NCBI GenBank assembly: GCA_963597355.1 | Contig: CAVBPR010000006.1 | Location: 124,001-188,000, forward strand | DNA: 64,000 bases | Direction: 5' to 3' | From: UMGS1766 sp963597355 | Lineage (GTDB): Bacteria; Bacillota; Clostridia; Oscillospirales; Oscillospiraceae | Shown here: positions 7,898 to 16,343 of the stretch, piece by piece | How the letters are laid out: every line of letters starts with the position of its first letter | How positions within the stretch are numbered: the first letter of the stretch is position 1 | Notes under the pieces: generated by a model | Database searches by the model: none | Seen by the model: only the letters and a program-made list of their open reading frames with translations | What the model was told of the DNA's origin: nothing | Program-made: the position numbers and the translations under genes

Positions 7898-9400
7898 TCA
7901 AAAAGACATATTTTCTGCAAAATAATCCGAAAATACGGGATTTCCCGAAAGCACAACCGTCTTGCATTTTTTTGTAAGCTCGCTCAACTGCGCCCATTTT
8001 TGCGGATCCAGTACCAATGCAGAAGCACCTGCAAGAGAGGAATTTCCCAGACTGTGGATTTTGCCGGAAAATGCGGCCGGAAACATGCCTATTCTTCTTG
8101 CACTGTCGGGAGATAAATAGTTCCCGAAACCACCTGCCAGATAAACTCCTTCGATCTGTTCCGGCTGCAACTCTCTTTCCTTCAACAAAACCTGAATGCC
8201 TGCTGCCACCGCTGCCTTTGCCAATTGCAGATTTCTTACATCGGCGGCAGTCAGTTTTATCTCTGGTGTAAGGCAGAAAACCCCGTTCCCGTCTTCATCC
8301 GGCTCCAAGTAGCGCCGCAATTCCGGCCGCACCTTCTCCGGCGGCAAAAGCCGCCCCCCGGGAGTGATAATTTCCAGCTCCAACAAAATCGCCGCCAAAT
8401 CCAGCAGCCCTGATCCGCACATTCCCTTCGGCGGAACATTGCCAATCACATCATACAGAAAGCCCTTCTCATAACGCACATGGCTCACTGCGCCGTCAAT
8501 TCCCGGCATTCCACAGGATATGCCGGCTCCTTCAAAAGCCGGTCCGGATGCAACTGCACAGCATAGAAATCCATCCCTGTCCCCCAGCGCCATCTCACCG
8601 TTGGTGCCGATATCCAGGAATAAAAAATTTCCCTGCTTCTGATGCAAACCGGAGGACAGCAGTCCTGCTGTGATATCGCCGCCGATATAACCACCGATGC
8701 AGGGAGCAAAGCGCACGGGCACCCCCTGCAACGATCTTCCCGCAAAATCGAGAAATAAAGTTTCGGGCTGAAATGGAATTGCCGCAATCCCCTGTACAGT
8801 GCGTCCATCAAATAAATGCTGCATAACCGTGTTGCCTGCAACAACAACTTCGGTTAGCTCCGCTTCCTTCCGATGACTTTCTTTCAAGGCCAGCTGAACC
8901 ATATTCCACACTTGCTGACGAATGCATTGCGACAGTTCCTGAACGCCAGATTCCTGCTCCAGTGTATATTGAATGCGGCTGATGACATCAGCACCATAAG
9001 GAGCCTGAGCATTCCATTCACTGACGGTACGAAGCACTTCCCCATTGGAAAGCTCAAACAGCCGCACTACGACTGTCGTTGTACCCAGATCCACTGCCGC
9101 ACTACAGCCCTGTCTTCCCTCCTGATAGGAGAGTTTTTCGGTTTCCGTATTCGTTAAAATAACACCGCCGGATGCTTCCGGTAAAACAACCGTGTCGCCA
9201 TCCTTTGCCACTGTCTTACAGGCCAGCCTCGGAACTGAGTTGACCGGTATGCGGCACTTGCCGCACCGCCCTTTTCCTCCGCAGGCCGCCGGGATGGAAT
9301 ATCCTGCCCGGCGCAGTGCCGCAAGCAATGTCTCGCCCTCTTGAATTTGTAATGTAACCGCAGTTTCTCCGGCTACCACGCGAATGCTTGACACAGACAT
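7898..9400 (-). CDS. RACo-like reductive activator of corrinoid proteins (2Fe-2S plus ASKHA ATPase)
   Basis: The 500-residue protein starts with a ferredoxin-like 2Fe-2S domain (C40, C46, C49, C61 in the AACGGKGRCGKC region). A long ATPase domain of the RACo/DUF4445 type follows, with AVDLGTTTVVVRL, LDIGTNGEMALG and GIYLAGGFGNYL. Members use ATP and a low-potential electron to reduce inactive Co(II) corrinoid back to Co(I) in methyltransferase systems. I prefer the start at 9400, which gives a normal N-terminus and a GGTGGG site, over an upstream in-frame ATG at 9460 that adds 20 atypical residues and overlaps the promoter. It is co-directional with the homocysteine methyltransferase. Confidence 0.9.
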   Translation of the reverse strand: MSVSSIRVVAGETAVTLQIQEGETLLAALRRAGYSIPAACGGKGRCGKCRIPVNSVPRLACKTVAKDGDTVVLPEASGGVILTNTETEKLSYQEGRQGCSAAVDLGTTTVVVRLFELSNGEVLRTVSEWNAQAPYGADVISRIQYTLEQESGVQELSQCIRQQVWNMVQLALKESHRKEAELTEVVVAGNTVMQHLFDGRTVQGIAAIPFQPETLFLDFAGRSLQGVPVRFAPCIGGYIGGDITAGLLSSGLHQKQGNFLFLDIGTNGEMALGDRDGFLCCAVASGPAFEGAGISCGMPGIDGAVSHVRYEKGFLYDVIGNVPPKGMCGSGLLDLAAILLELEIITPGGRLLPPEKVRPELRRYLEPDEDGNGVFCLTPEIKLTAADVRNLQLAKAAVAAGIQVLLKERELQPEQIEGVYLAGGFGNYLSPDSARRIGMFPAAFSGKIHSLGNSSLAGASALVLDPQKWAQLSELTKKCKTVVLSGNPVFSDYFAENMSF

Positions 9401-9416
9401 CGCCCACCAATATAAT
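9388..9416 (+). promoter_or_regulatory. Perfect-consensus promoter for the DUF2284 / methyltransferase-corrinoid operon
   Basis: TTGACA at 9388-9393, a 17-base spacer and TATAAT at 9411-9416. The -35 hexamer lies inside the first codons of the divergent RACo gene. Confidence 0.8.
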
Positions 9417-9430
9417 AGGATAATACATTT

Positions 9431-9460
9431 ATTGTACGCAAGTGAACTTTGTTTTGTCAA
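9431..9460 (-). promoter_or_regulatory. Promoter of the RACo / homocysteine methyltransferase operon
   Basis: On the minus strand, TTGACA (9455-9460), an 18-base spacer and TACAAT (9431-9436). Its footprint overlaps the opposing promoter at 9388-9416, and the predicted start points of the two nearly coincide near 9423. Confidence 0.7.
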
Positions 9461-9474
9461 GGGGCTTTTATCGA

Positions 9475-10008
9475 ATGGATGAACTGGTTAAACTGGCGCA
9501 GCAAAACGGATTTAGCCAGTGGGCAGCGCTGAATATGGCCTCTGTTGTGCCTATGGAGGATGTACGCAAAATGTGTGCGGCCAACCGGTGCGGCTGCTGG
9601 GGGACCAATTGGGCGTGTCCTCCCGGATGCGGAAGCCTGAACCATATTTCCTCCCAATTGGCTCAATATCATAGCGGGTTGCTCGTGCAAACCACTGGAA
9701 AGCTGACTGACGACTTCGATATCGAAGGCATGAACGCTCTTTCCGAGCGTCATTGCCGCCAATTTAAAGCCTTTACCCGGCAGGTCAGGCTTCTGTATCC
9801 CCACTGTCTACCCCTGTCCGCCGGTCCATGTCTCATTTGTCGCAAGTGTACCTATCCTCACCGCCCATGCCGCTATCCGGACAAACGAATTTCCTCCATG
9901 GAGTCTTACGGACTTCTGGTCAGTGATATTTGCCTTCGCTCCGGTTTGGGTTACAATTACGGTCCCAAAACACTTACTTATACATCCTGCATCCTGATTA
10001 AGGAGTGA
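9475..10008 (+). CDS. DUF2284 family putative metal-binding protein
   Basis: The 177-residue Cys-rich protein has CAANRCGCWGTNWACPPGCG (about 28-47) and C-x2-C-x2-C-x6-C near 125 (CLICRKCTYPHRPC). This looks like a site for one or two Fe-S clusters. The pattern matches DUF2284, often found near corrinoid methyltransferases; its biochemical role is unknown to me. The start at 9475 has AAGGGG 10 bases upstream and is preferred over an in-frame ATG at 9442. It ends 8 bases before the fusion gene, so the two are co-transcribed. A role in electron transfer to, or assembly of, the corrinoid protein is inference. Confidence 0.82.
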   Translation: MDELVKLAQQNGFSQWAALNMASVVPMEDVRKMCAANRCGCWGTNWACPPGCGSLNHISSQLAQYHSGLLVQTTGKLTDDFDIEGMNALSERHCRQFKAFTRQVRLLYPHCLPLSAGPCLICRKCTYPHRPCRYPDKRISSMESYGLLVSDICLRSGLGYNYGPKTLTYTSCILIKE

Positions 10009-10016
10009 TCCACATT

Positions 10017-11750
10017 ATGTCAACACCAAAACAAATCTTTTTGGAAACCATCAAGCCGGATGGTCAGCCGGAGCGTCAACTGCGCCAATATGAGGCATTT
10101 TCCATGTGTTTGGATGACCCGATCATTTCCTATTTAAATGCGGATCGTCAAATAGGCGCCACATGGAAGGATCGCTGGGGAATTACAAACAGCTTTCCCC
10201 CGTCATCTCCCGGACCCATGCCGCTCCACGGCCCAGAAATCACAGTCTGCCCCGATGTAACGCGCTGGAAAGAAGTGGTCCATGCCCCGGACCTTCTGGC
10301 AAACTGTACCACAGGGTGGGAAGAATGCCGAAAGCGTTGGCGGGAGATTGCCGGTGAAGAAACCCTCGTTACCGGCTTTATGGGTACCGGTATTTTTGAA
10401 GAATGCCACTTCCTGATGGGGTTTGAAAACACCCTGACTTCCTTCTATGAACATCCGGACGAAATGCACGAGCTGATTGAATATATTCTGGAGTATCGTT
10501 TGCAATACGTCAAAATGCTTATTGACGGTCTGCAGCCGGATGTGATGTTCACCCATGACGACTGGGGAACAAAAGATTCCCTGTTTATGAAGCCGGAAAT
10601 GTGGCGGGAGTTTCTGAAAGAGCCCTACCGCCGGTTTTACGGCTATATTCGCTCCAGAGGCGTTATCGCAATTCACCATGCGGATTCCTATCTTGTGCCC
10701 ATTGTGGATGATATGGCCGAAATCGGAATTCAGGTGTGGCAGGGAACGCTTCCGGAAAACGATATTCCCGCCCTGCAGCGCCATCTAAACGGAAGAATGA
10801 CACTTATGGGTGGACTCGGAGCTTCCATCGATCGCGAGGATGCTACTCCGGAAGAAATTCTGGCCTATACGCATGACGCCCTCCGGCGCTACTGCCCCGG
10901 CGGACATTACATTCCCTCCATCACTTACGGCATAATGGGCACGGTATTCCCCCGTGTAGATCCCTATCTGAATCAGGGAATCGACGAATATAACGCCACA
11001 TTGCATATGCCGGATATGCACCTTCCCCCCGTCCCCCGCCGCAATACCGCTTCTGTCTCGACTGCTTCTGTCCCGCAGGAAACGCAAGAGGAGAAAACGG
11101 AACTCTCCCTGATGGAGCGCATTGCCGCTGCACTGGAGCGGGGGCAACAAAAGAAGCTGCTGCAATTGTGTCAGCAGGCAATTGACGACGGACATAACCC
11201 CCAGGAAATTCTCTCCGATGGACTGGTGGCCGGTATGACCAAATTGGGTGAAGAGTTCTCCGCCAATCGAGTGTTTGTGCCGGAAATGCTGATTGCAGCT
11301 CGCTGCATGACCGCCGCAACTGCTCTGTTAAAGCCCTATATGGTCGGCACTGCCAACGAAATTGTCGGTCATGTCTGCCTTGGTACTGTTCAAGGGGATA
11401 TGCACGACATCGGAAAAAATCTGGTCAAAATCATGATGGAAGGCAGCGGCATCGAGGTTCACGACCTTGGTGTTGATGTCAGCCCGGAGGAATTCGTTGA
11501 CACGGCTCAGAAATATCATTGCGGAATTATCGCCTGCTCTTCCCTGCTCACGACTACCATGCAAAATATGCGCAAAGTGGTAGAGCTAACCGAAGAGCGC
11601 GGTCTGCGGGATAAAATCAAAATCATGGTGGGCGGAGCTCCCATCAGCCAAAGCTTCTGCGATGAAATCGGTGCCGACGCTTACACCGAGGATGCCGCAA
11701 GCGCTGCACGCGTTGCCGTTGCATTTTTACGCCAGCAAAATAACACCTGA
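10017..11750 (+). CDS. UroD-type methyltransferase fused to a corrinoid-binding domain
   Basis: In this 577-residue protein the first 340 residues or so form a uroporphyrinogen-decarboxylase-like barrel as in MtaA/MtbA-type methyltransferases (FTHDDWGT, then IHHADSYLVP, then GLGASIDRE). After a short linker come a MetH-type cap helix bundle and a B12-binding Rossmann domain with D461-x-H463-x-x-G466 (DMHDIGKNLV), whose His is the lower cobalt ligand. The usual HxC zinc motif of MtaA is absent (HHAD instead), which suggests the barrel acts on a methyl-donor substrate rather than a thiol. An AAGGAG site precedes the ATG at 10017; an in-frame GTG at 10005 overlaps that site and is unlikely. The substrate is unknown. 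Confidence 0.87.
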   Translation: MSTPKQIFLETIKPDGQPERQLRQYEAFSMCLDDPIISYLNADRQIGATWKDRWGITNSFPPSSPGPMPLHGPEITVCPDVTRWKEVVHAPDLLANCTTGWEECRKRWREIAGEETLVTGFMGTGIFEECHFLMGFENTLTSFYEHPDEMHELIEYILEYRLQYVKMLIDGLQPDVMFTHDDWGTKDSLFMKPEMWREFLKEPYRRFYGYIRSRGVIAIHHADSYLVPIVDDMAEIGIQVWQGTLPENDIPALQRHLNGRMTLMGGLGASIDREDATPEEILAYTHDALRRYCPGGHYIPSITYGIMGTVFPRVDPYLNQGIDEYNATLHMPDMHLPPVPRRNTASVSTASVPQETQEEKTELSLMERIAAALERGQQKKLLQLCQQAIDDGHNPQEILSDGLVAGMTKLGEEFSANRVFVPEMLIAARCMTAATALLKPYMVGTANEIVGHVCLGTVQGDMHDIGKNLVKIMMEGSGIEVHDLGVDVSPEEFVDTAQKYHCGIIACSSLLTTTMQNMRKVVELTEERGLRDKIKIMVGGAPISQSFCDEIGADAYTEDAASAARVAVAFLRQQNNT

Positions 11751-11752
11751 TA

Positions 11753-11800
11753 AAACAAAATGGAACCTTGCTTTTTCATCAGCAGGGTTCCATTTTGTTT
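11753..11800. terminator. Bidirectional terminator after the methyltransferase operon
   Basis: A 20-bp stem with one G-T pair (11753-11772 with 11781-11800) has A-rich and T-rich ends, located between convergent genes. Confidence 0.9.
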
Positions 11801-11818
11801 GCTTATATGCATTTTTAA

Positions 11819-12535
11819 TTATCCCATCAGCGGAAGAACATAGGTTGTCCAAAGCCAACTGATTGGCATTACCAGTGCCATTGCTGGGATAACATCCGCA
11901 ATCGGAAAGTTTTTTATTCCCGCAATACGCAGGCCGGTAGCAATCATAATAATACCGCCGCAAGCTTTAAAGTCCGCAATCATGGTGGGGGTTGTCAGGG
12001 GGAACACAAGGTTTGCCAGCAAATACAGCAAAAGAAATATCACACACTGGGGAATTGCCACAAGAGAGACCACTGCTCCAAGAGAACAGGCAAAGATCGC
12101 TGCCGTGAATAAATCCAGTACGGCCTTGGCAAGCAGCACACTATGATCGCCGTTAAAGCCAGACAGCAAAGCGCCATAAATGCCCGTTCCACTGGCGCAG
12201 AACAGAACAATAACAGTGAGAAACATGGCTGTGTTACCGGAGTTTTTGCCATCACCACGCACCGGAAACTTCCGCTGCAATGCGGCCGCCACGCCGGATA
12301 TACGCTGTCCGAGTTTTAGCCACAGTCCAAGTCCGCCGCCCAGAATCAATGCGAAAACCACTGCCGGCATATTCTCCATCTGTGCGGTAGAACTGATTCC
12401 CATGCCGAGAGAACACATGCCAAAGATCAAATTCAAATTCGCCTGAAATTCGTCCTGAAGCCGTCCCTGCAGCTGCGCCCCCAGCAATCCACCTGCTGCG
12501 ACAGCCAGCACATTCACAATAACACCAATCGGCAT
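11819..12535 (-). CDS. DUF554 family membrane protein
   Basis: The 238-residue hydrophobic protein has about six or seven membrane segments. Its N-terminus, MPIGVIVNVLAVAAGGLLGA, is typical of the DUF554 (YdfK/YqgA) family, as is a glycine-rich middle (VFALILGGGLGLWLKLG). The function of the family is not established; transport is a guess. It is convergent with the corrinoid fusion gene and lies in its own unit upstream of the liv terminator. Confidence 0.85.
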   Translation of the reverse strand: MPIGVIVNVLAVAAGGLLGAQLQGRLQDEFQANLNLIFGMCSLGMGISSTAQMENMPAVVFALILGGGLGLWLKLGQRISGVAAALQRKFPVRGDGKNSGNTAMFLTVIVLFCASGTGIYGALLSGFNGDHSVLLAKAVLDLFTAAIFACSLGAVVSLVAIPQCVIFLLLYLLANLVFPLTTPTMIADFKACGGIIMIATGLRIAGIKNFPIADVIPAMALVMPISWLWTTYVLPLMG

Positions 12536-12570
12536 ATTACCACGTTCCCCTTCCCCTCATCCACGAAATA

Positions 12571-12596
12571 CGAGCCGCCACGACTGTGGCGGCTCG
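12571..12596 (-). terminator. Terminator of the liv operon
   Basis: CGAGCCGCCAC (12571-12581) pairs with GTGGCGGCTCG (12586-12596), 47 bases past the livF stop. The following T-run is short. Confidence 0.7.
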
Positions 12597-12642
12597 AAAA
12601 CCGGTTCGCAAATCTTTTCCGTTATTCTGCTTTTTATGGGAC

Positions 12643-13353
12643 TCAGCCGCCCAGATATGCTTTCCGAACCGCGTCATCATTGAGCAAATCCGCACCGGAA
12701 CCGGTTGTGACAATTTTGCCGGTTTCCAGCACATAGCCGCGGTTTGCAATGCTCAACGCCATCTGAGCATTCTGTTCCACCAGCAGAATGGTCGTTCCTG
12801 CTGCGTTCAGATTTTCAATAATCGTGAAAATCTGCTCCACCAGCAACGGTGCCAGACCCATGGACGGTTCGTCCAGCATCAGAATTTTCGGTCTGCTCAT
12901 GAGCGCCCGTCCCATAGCCAGCATCTGCTGTTCGCCGCCGGACAGAGTGCCGGCAACCTGCTTATAGCGCTCCTTTAAGCGGGGAAATTGCTGATAAATT
13001 CGGTCCATAGTTTCTGCAATTTCATTTGCCGGACGGGTATATGCACCCATCTCCAGATTTTCCTGCACAGACAGCTGCAGGAAAATGCGCCGTCCCTCCG
13101 GGCAAAGCGCCATGCCGCGATTGACAATTTTATGCGGTGCAACGCCAAGAAGGGAATTGCCCTCTAATGCAACGCTGCCCTTTCTCGGCTTCAGCAGGCC
13201 GGCAACGGTATTCAGTGTGGTGGATTTACCGGCACCGTTCGCACCAATCAATGTGACAATCTCGCCCTCATTTACTTCAAAGGAGACACCTTTGATGGCA
13301 TGGATACTGCCGTAGTAGACGTGCAAATCATCAACTTTCAGCAAAGTGCCCAT
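12643..13353 (-). CDS. livF: Branched-chain amino acid ABC transporter ATP-binding protein
   Basis: The 236-residue ABC ATPase has a Walker A GANGAGKS (37-44), signature LSGGEQQ and Walker B ILMLDEPSMGLAP. The short length and the MGTLLKVDDLHVYYG start are characteristic of LivF. Together with LivG it powers uptake of leucine, isoleucine and valine through LivHM at the membrane. It is the last gene of the minus-strand operon livK-H-M-G-F, 3 bases after the livG stop. Confidence 0.95.
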   Translation of the reverse strand: MGTLLKVDDLHVYYGSIHAIKGVSFEVNEGEIVTLIGANGAGKSTTLNTVAGLLKPRKGSVALEGNSLLGVAPHKIVNRGMALCPEGRRIFLQLSVQENLEMGAYTRPANEIAETMDRIYQQFPRLKERYKQVAGTLSGGEQQMLAMGRALMSRPKILMLDEPSMGLAPLLVEQIFTIIENLNAAGTTILLVEQNAQMALSIANRGYVLETGKIVTTGSGADLLNDDAVRKAYLGG

Positions 13354-13356
13354 CTT

Positions 13357-14202
13357 TTAGCCCTCCTTCTTCTTGCCCAAATAGGCCTCGATTACCTGCG
13401 GATCGTTCTGAATCTGAGTCGGCGTGCCCTTTGCGATGATCTTGCCGAAGTTCAGCACCGCGATGCCCTCGCAAATACCCATAACAAGACTCATATCGTG
13501 CTCAATCAATAAAACGGCAATCTGGAACGTATCGCGGATTTTCTGGATGTTTTCCATCAGCTCCGCTGTTTCAGACGGGTTCATACCGGCAGCAGGCTCA
13601 TCCAGCAGCAGCAGCTTTGGCTGCGTTGCCAGGGCGCGGACAATTTCCAGTCTCCGCTGAGCACCATAGGGCAGGGAGCTTGCCTGCACATTTGCCATAT
13701 CTGCCATATCAAAGATGTCCAGCAGTTCCAGTGCCCGCTCGTGGGCTTTTTTCTCTTCCTTCCAATACTTTGGCAGGCGGAAAATGCCGCTCATCATGCT
13801 GTAGTTTGTGTGGTTATGCAGGCCAATCTTGACATTGTCCTCCACCGACAGCTTGTCAAACAGGCGAATATTCTGGAAGGTACGGGCAATTCCGGCTTTG
13901 TTCACCTGAATGGTGCTCATATGTGCCGTGTCGATGCCGTCCAGCAAAATAGTGCCGCGGGAAGGCTGATAAACTTTTGTAAGCAGATTGAATACCGTGG
14001 TTTTACCAGCGCCGTTCGGGCCGATCAAACCGGCAATTTCCGTGCGGCCAATTGCCATGTTGAAGTCGTCCACCGCAGTCAGACCGCCAAAGTCAATACC
14101 CAGGTGAGAGACTTCCAGAACAGGAGCTTTCCCCACATCACGTTCGGGAATCTTATTGGGGCTGGGCACCTGAACAAGCTTGGTTTCCTCTTTGTTACTC
14201 AT
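13357..14202 (-). CDS. livG: Branched-chain amino acid ABC transporter ATP-binding protein
   Basis: The 281-residue ABC ATPase has a Walker A GPNGAGKT (61-68) and Walker B LLLLDEPAAGMNP. The LivG-type C-terminus EAYLGKKK is present. About 27 extra residues precede the usual start of the domain. The ATG at 14202 overlaps the livM stop (ATGAGTAA) and has a GGAGGG site; an earlier in-frame start would extend 17 residues into livM and is less likely. Confidence 0.95.
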   Translation of the reverse strand: MSNKEETKLVQVPSPNKIPERDVGKAPVLEVSHLGIDFGGLTAVDDFNMAIGRTEIAGLIGPNGAGKTTVFNLLTKVYQPSRGTILLDGIDTAHMSTIQVNKAGIARTFQNIRLFDKLSVEDNVKIGLHNHTNYSMMSGIFRLPKYWKEEKKAHERALELLDIFDMADMANVQASSLPYGAQRRLEIVRALATQPKLLLLDEPAAGMNPSETAELMENIQKIRDTFQIAVLLIEHDMSLVMGICEGIAVLNFGKIIAKGTPTQIQNDPQVIEAYLGKKKEG

Positions 14203-15262
14203 CTTCAGCACCCTCCTCTGCTGCTTTATTCTTCCGCGTGAATCGACCGACAAGACGATTCATAAAAGCTCTTGCCTGGGGATTGTTGCTGACAATCATG
14301 ACCAGAATCAACACGATGGCATAGACCAGCATACGGTAATCCTGGAATTCACGGAGCAGCTCAGGCAGCACAGTCAGCAAGGCCGCAGCAATAATGGAGC
14401 CACGCAGATTACCAATGCCGCCAAGAACCACAAACACCAGCACAAGGATCGATGTGTTGAAGTCAAATTTCTTCGGCACAACTGTGGAATAGCTCAATGC
14501 ATACAATGCGCCAGCCGCACCGGCCATAGCCGCAGAAGTAACAAACGCCATCAATTTATACCGTGTAATATTCAATCCGCAGGCTTCAGCAGCAATGCGG
14601 TTGTCGCGAATTGCCTTGATTGCACGGCCAGAACGGCTGTTGATCAGGTTCTGGGCAACAAACAGGACAATCAGCACCAGAATGATACCGCTGATGAAGG
14701 TGGAAATTTTCTGGATGCCTACCGCGCCCATCGGGCCGTTCAAGATAACGGTGCTGTCTGCATCCATGCCCATGGAAGTTGCATCCGTCATGCTGAAGTG
14801 CAGGCCATTGCTGTCAACGCCCACATAAAGGCAGTTCAAAATATTTTTGATAATTTCGCCAAAAGCCAAGGTAACAATGGCCAGATAGTCGCCCTGCAAG
14901 CGGAGCACCGGAATGCCGATCAGCACACCGGCAATGGCTGCAAAAAACGCTCCCAGCACCATAGCAATGGCCAGGCGTGCCGGATCCGGCAAAGAGCTTT
15001 GCAACGCTGTGGCGGCAATGACGCCGGAAAACGCGCCAACGCTCATAAAGCCCGCATGACCCAAACTCAGCTCACCGGAAATACCAACCACCAGGTTCAG
15101 GGACAAAGCCATAACCACATATGCGCAAATCGGAATCAGCTGACCCTTCAGGTTGCTTTTCAACCCGCCGGTCATGCTCAGAATCTGAAACACAGCAAAG
15201 AAGGCAATGACAATGCCATAGTTAATGAAGCCACCGCGAGAGGCAGACGATAATTTTTTCAT
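14195..15262 (-). CDS. livM: Branched-chain amino acid ABC transporter permease
   Basis: The 355-residue polytopic permease has the LivM signature NLVVGISGELSLGHAGFM and a cytoplasmic coupling loop RSGRAIKAIRDNRIAAEACG. It forms the membrane channel with LivH. The ATG at 15262 follows a GAGGTGGGGG site and is preferred over a TTG five codons upstream that would overlap the livH stop. It couples to livG by overlapping stop and start. Confidence 0.95.
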   Translation of the reverse strand: MKKLSSASRGGFINYGIVIAFFAVFQILSMTGGLKSNLKGQLIPICAYVVMALSLNLVVGISGELSLGHAGFMSVGAFSGVIAATALQSSLPDPARLAIAMVLGAFFAAIAGVLIGIPVLRLQGDYLAIVTLAFGEIIKNILNCLYVGVDSNGLHFSMTDATSMGMDADSTVILNGPMGAVGIQKISTFISGIILVLIVLFVAQNLINSRSGRAIKAIRDNRIAAEACGLNITRYKLMAFVTSAAMAGAAGALYALSYSTVVPKKFDFNTSILVLVFVVLGGIGNLRGSIIAAALLTVLPELLREFQDYRMLVYAIVLILVMIVSNNPQARAFMNRLVGRFTRKNKAAEEGAEDE

Positions 15263-15273
15263 ATTCCCCCACC

Positions 15274-16143
15274 TCAAACTTTCTCTCTGATTTGCTTACC
15301 CAACAGTCCGGTAGGCTTGACAATCAAAACAACAATCAAAACCGCAAAGACAATCGCATCCGACAGTTCCGTCGAAACATAGGCTTTTGCGATGATCTCG
15401 ATAATACCCAACAAAATGCCGCCCAGCATGGCGCCCGGGATGGAACCAATGCCGCCAAACACAGCTGCGGTAAAGGCCTTGATACCAGGCATAGAACCGG
15501 TTGTCGGCATCAACGTGGGATAGGCGGAGCACAACAGAACACCGGCGATGGCTGCCAGGCCGGAGCCAATGGCAAAGGTCAGGGAAATTGTTCCGTTGAT
15601 ATTGATTCCCATCAACTGCGCCGCGCCCTTGTCTTCACTGACCGCACGCATGGCCTTGCCCATTTTCGTTTTGTTGGTAAAGAGATTCAGGCCAACCATG
15701 ATGACCACGCAAACAGCAATTGTGATCAAAGAGGTGACCGTGATGGTTGCCCCGCCAACGGAGAAGGAGGACGAGCCAAACAGTGCAGGAAAGCTTTTCG
15801 GGTTGGATGTCCAGATCAGCAACGCCGCATTCTGCAGGAAGTAGCTCACGCCGATTGCGGTAATCAGAACCGCCAGAGAGCCAGCACTGCGCAGGGGTTT
15901 GTATGCCAGGCGTTCAATAATAATTCCCAAAATCGTGCAAACTAAAATTGCAAATAAAATTGCAGGGATCGTGGGCCAGTTCAGATAGTAGCTGCTGCAA
16001 AATGCAACGTAGCCACCGACCATGATAACGTCTCCGTGGGCAAAGTTCAGCATCTTTGCAATGCCGTAAACCATTGTGTAGCCCAGAGCGATGATCGCGT
16101 ATACGCTGCCCAGACTGATACCACTGATCAGATAGGATAACAT
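15274..16143 (-). CDS. livH: Branched-chain amino acid ABC transporter permease
   Basis: The 289-residue polytopic permease begins MLSYLISGISLGSVYAIIAL. It has the LivH-type blocks GYTMVYGIAKMLNFAHGD and KAFTAAVFGGIGSIPGA. It pairs with LivM. The ATG at 16143 has a GAGGTG site 5 bases upstream. It lies 200 bases from livK, with a hairpin between them. Confidence 0.95.
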   Translation of the reverse strand: MLSYLISGISLGSVYAIIALGYTMVYGIAKMLNFAHGDVIMVGGYVAFCSSYYLNWPTIPAILFAILVCTILGIIIERLAYKPLRSAGSLAVLITAIGVSYFLQNAALLIWTSNPKSFPALFGSSSFSVGGATITVTSLITIAVCVVIMVGLNLFTNKTKMGKAMRAVSEDKGAAQLMGININGTISLTFAIGSGLAAIAGVLLCSAYPTLMPTTGSMPGIKAFTAAVFGGIGSIPGAMLGGILLGIIEIIAKAYVSTELSDAIVFAVLIVVLIVKPTGLLGKQIREKV

Positions 16144-16267
16144 ATGGTTACACCTCAATTCTTTCTTTCAGGATTCTGCTTTTCTTTTTTGCCGGTAATC
16201 ACGCATCAAACCGCCGCCAGGACGAAGCGCAGCTGCGCTCTGATGCCTGATGGTCGGCAAAACTGTG

Positions 16268-16300
16268 AAAAGGGGCTGCCCGTGCGGAACAGGCAGCCCC
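16268..16300 (-). terminator. Intra-operon hairpin between livK and livH
   Basis: GGGGCTGCC (16272-16280) pairs with GGCAGCCCC (16292-16300), and on the minus strand it is followed by TTTT. It probably terminates most livK transcripts, giving more binding protein than transporter, a common arrangement. Confidence 0.8.
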
Positions 16301-16343
16301 ATATTCAAATTGGACTCAGTAGGGCTGAATCTGTGAATCTAAA

